Assembly: GCF_019511605.1 (NCBI RefSeq) | Contig: NZ_JAEUAV010000020.1 | Span: forward strand, 58,225 to 122,224 | Direction: 5' to 3' | From: Paraburkholderia phenoliruptrix | GTDB lineage: Bacteria > Pseudomonadota > Gammaproteobacteria > Burkholderiales > Burkholderiaceae | DNA length: 64,000 nucleotides | Shown here: piece by piece, positions 63,297 to 64,000 of the stretch | Layout of the letters: each line of letters opens with the position of its first letter | Numbering within the stretch: position 1 is the stretch's first letter | Position numbers and translations under genes: made by a program | The notes under the pieces: generated by a model | The model's input: only the letters and a program-made list of their open reading frames with translations | What the model was told of the DNA's origin: nothing | Databases searched by the model: none

Positions 63297-63622
63297 ACTA
63301 CGTGATTCTCATATTCGGCATGGCGCTCATCACGTGGGTGATACGGGCGGCCGTCTTCGTGCTCGGCGACAGGCTGGTGTTTCCGCCGCTGGTGCGCACG
63401 GCTCTGGGCTTCGTGCCGGTCACCGTGCTGACGGCGATCATCGTGCCGATGGCGGTTTCGCCACATGGCGCCGACGTCGGCGCGGAGCTGACCTGGCGCA
63501 ATCCGCAACTCGTCGGCGCGCTGGCCGCTGTCGTGGCGAGCGCGCTGACGCGGCGGCCGCTTGTGACTATCGCCATCGGGCTGACGGTGTTTTTCGTCTG
63601 GCAAGGCGTGGTGCTCGGGTAG
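63293..63622 (+). CDS. azlD: AzlD family branched-chain amino-acid exporter subunit
   Basis: The 109-residue partner has four helices, opening with ILIFGMALITWVIRAAVFVL, and ends with TRRPLVTIAIGLTVFFVW, as AzlD does. Its ATG overlaps the azlC TGA (ATGA), so the two subunits are translationally coupled. Confidence 0.93.
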   Translation: MNYVILIFGMALITWVIRAAVFVLGDRLVFPPLVRTALGFVPVTVLTAIIVPMAVSPHGADVGAELTWRNPQLVGALAAVVASALTRRPLVTIAIGLTVFFVWQGVVLG

Positions 63623-63702
63623 TGGCGTGGGCGTTGGCGTTGCCCTTAACCTCGACCTCGACCTAGTCCTCCGCGTGGTAAGTGCCCACTTGCGTGGAAT
63701 GG

Positions 63703-63765
63703 CGCGCGTGGTGCGCCTGGTGCGCCTGGTGCGCCTGGTGCGCGTGGTGCGCGTGGTGCGCGTGG
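63703..63765. repeat. 9-bp minisatellite A, about 7 copies
   Basis: Units of TGCGCCTGG (3 copies) then TGCGCGTGG (3 copies), preceded by a degenerate CGCGCGTGG. Confidence 0.92.
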
Positions 63766-63845
63766 CGGGCTGAGCGGGCTGAGCGGGCTTAGCGGGCTTA
63801 GCGGGCTTAGCGGGCTTAGCGGGCTTAGCGGGCTTAGCGGGCAGG
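63765..63845. repeat. 9-bp minisatellite B, about 9 copies
   Basis: Two GCGGGCTGA units, six perfect GCGGGCTTA units and a final degenerate GCGGGCAGG. It begins where array A ends and has the same period. Confidence 0.93.
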
Positions 63846-64000
63846 GGCGGCGTGGCCTGACGCGGCCTGTGCCTGTGCCTGCGGTGCGGCATCGGCGGTG
63901 CGGCGTAAGTAGCACGACGTTGAGCCACGGCGTCGAGTAGCGCATGGCGAAGCCCGCCAACCCGCACGCAAAGCCAGCGTCCGTCTGCGCACCGCATGCC

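Larger units (their letters stand above)
63623..64000. other. Repeat-rich region downstream of azlD, to the window edge
   Basis: About 380 bases with no supported gene; two adjoining 9-bp minisatellites fill 63703-63845. Minus-strand frames remain open across the arrays, giving collagen-like PAK or SPL repeats, but one of these frames also runs antisense through azlD and azlC, which points to a by-product of the 9-bp period. Confidence 0.5.

Noticed and set aside
63125..63997. Minus-strand frame with PAK repeats over the minisatellites
   Set aside because: It continues antisense through azlD and the end of azlC, which are clear genes; the repeats keep the frame open only because their period is 9.

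Overview
The window is 64 kb of GC-rich, densely coded bacterial chromosome. Gene content and order point to a member of the Burkholderiaceae, most likely Paraburkholderia or Burkholderia, and to the core of the main chromosome. Supporting signs are the earP/efp pair with an arginine at EF-P position 32, the run fab cluster - rpoE/rseA/rseB/mucD - lepA/lepB/rnc/era/recO/pdxJ/acpS/nagZ, long Ala/Asp/Lys-rich extensions on UvrC, RNase III and RNase E, and otsBA. The genus is inferred from gene content, not from a database search. I see no integrase, transposase, prophage gene or CRISPR array.

Layout. 1-8.3 kb: the tail of one ABC exporter, two membrane proteins of unknown role, a GT4 glycosyltransferase, a complete MsbA-type ABC exporter and the trehalose operon otsB-otsA. 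8.7-10.9 kb: a copper-delivery operon for cytochrome oxidase (SCO lipoprotein, PCu(A)C chaperone, CtaG). 11-16.2 kb: an ElaA-like acetyltransferase, a TraB/GumN-like protein, a tRNA-Gly/Gly/Cys operon with a clear sigma70 promoter, pgsA and uvrC. 16.3-20.8 kb: earP and efp, then a CsbD-like gene behind a sigma54-type promoter and an orphan sigma54-type response regulator.

20.8-41.3 kb is one very long minus-strand run. In transcription order it is yceD, rpmF, plsX, fabH, fabD, fabG, acpP, fabF, a YgfX-like gene, rpoE, rseA, rseB, mucD, a glutaredoxin-like gene, lepA, lepB, rnc, era, recO, pdxJ, acpS, nagZ. It joins fatty-acid synthesis, the envelope-stress sigma factor with its control proteins and protease, and the lepA-to-acpS housekeeping block. 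Many neighbours overlap by ATGA or TAATG.

41.5-50.2 kb: maf and a tetrapyrrole-methylase-family gene on the plus strand, then minus-strand S49 peptidase, Rieske protein, HAD phosphatase and rluC. Divergent from rluC is rne, whose consensus promoter implies a leader of about 700 nt. 50.2-53.8 kb: molybdenum cofactor genes moaA-mobA-moeA and a small membrane protein. 53.8-60 kb, minus strand: rmuC, a 2-hydroxyacid dehydrogenase, an ion-transporter-family antiporter, an orphan lutC-like gene and pncB. 60-64 kb, plus strand: ferredoxin fdxA, two identical tRNA-Asn genes with promoter and terminators, creA, an AraC regulator, azlC/azlD, and two adjoining 9-bp minisatellites at the right edge.

Most of the window is ordinary core genome. 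The items most worth a second look are the sigma54-type promoter next to an unusual activator (GAFSGA loop), the rne promoter inside rluC with its long leader, the terminator-like hairpin touching the lepA start, the repeat-built protein tails, and the edge minisatellites.
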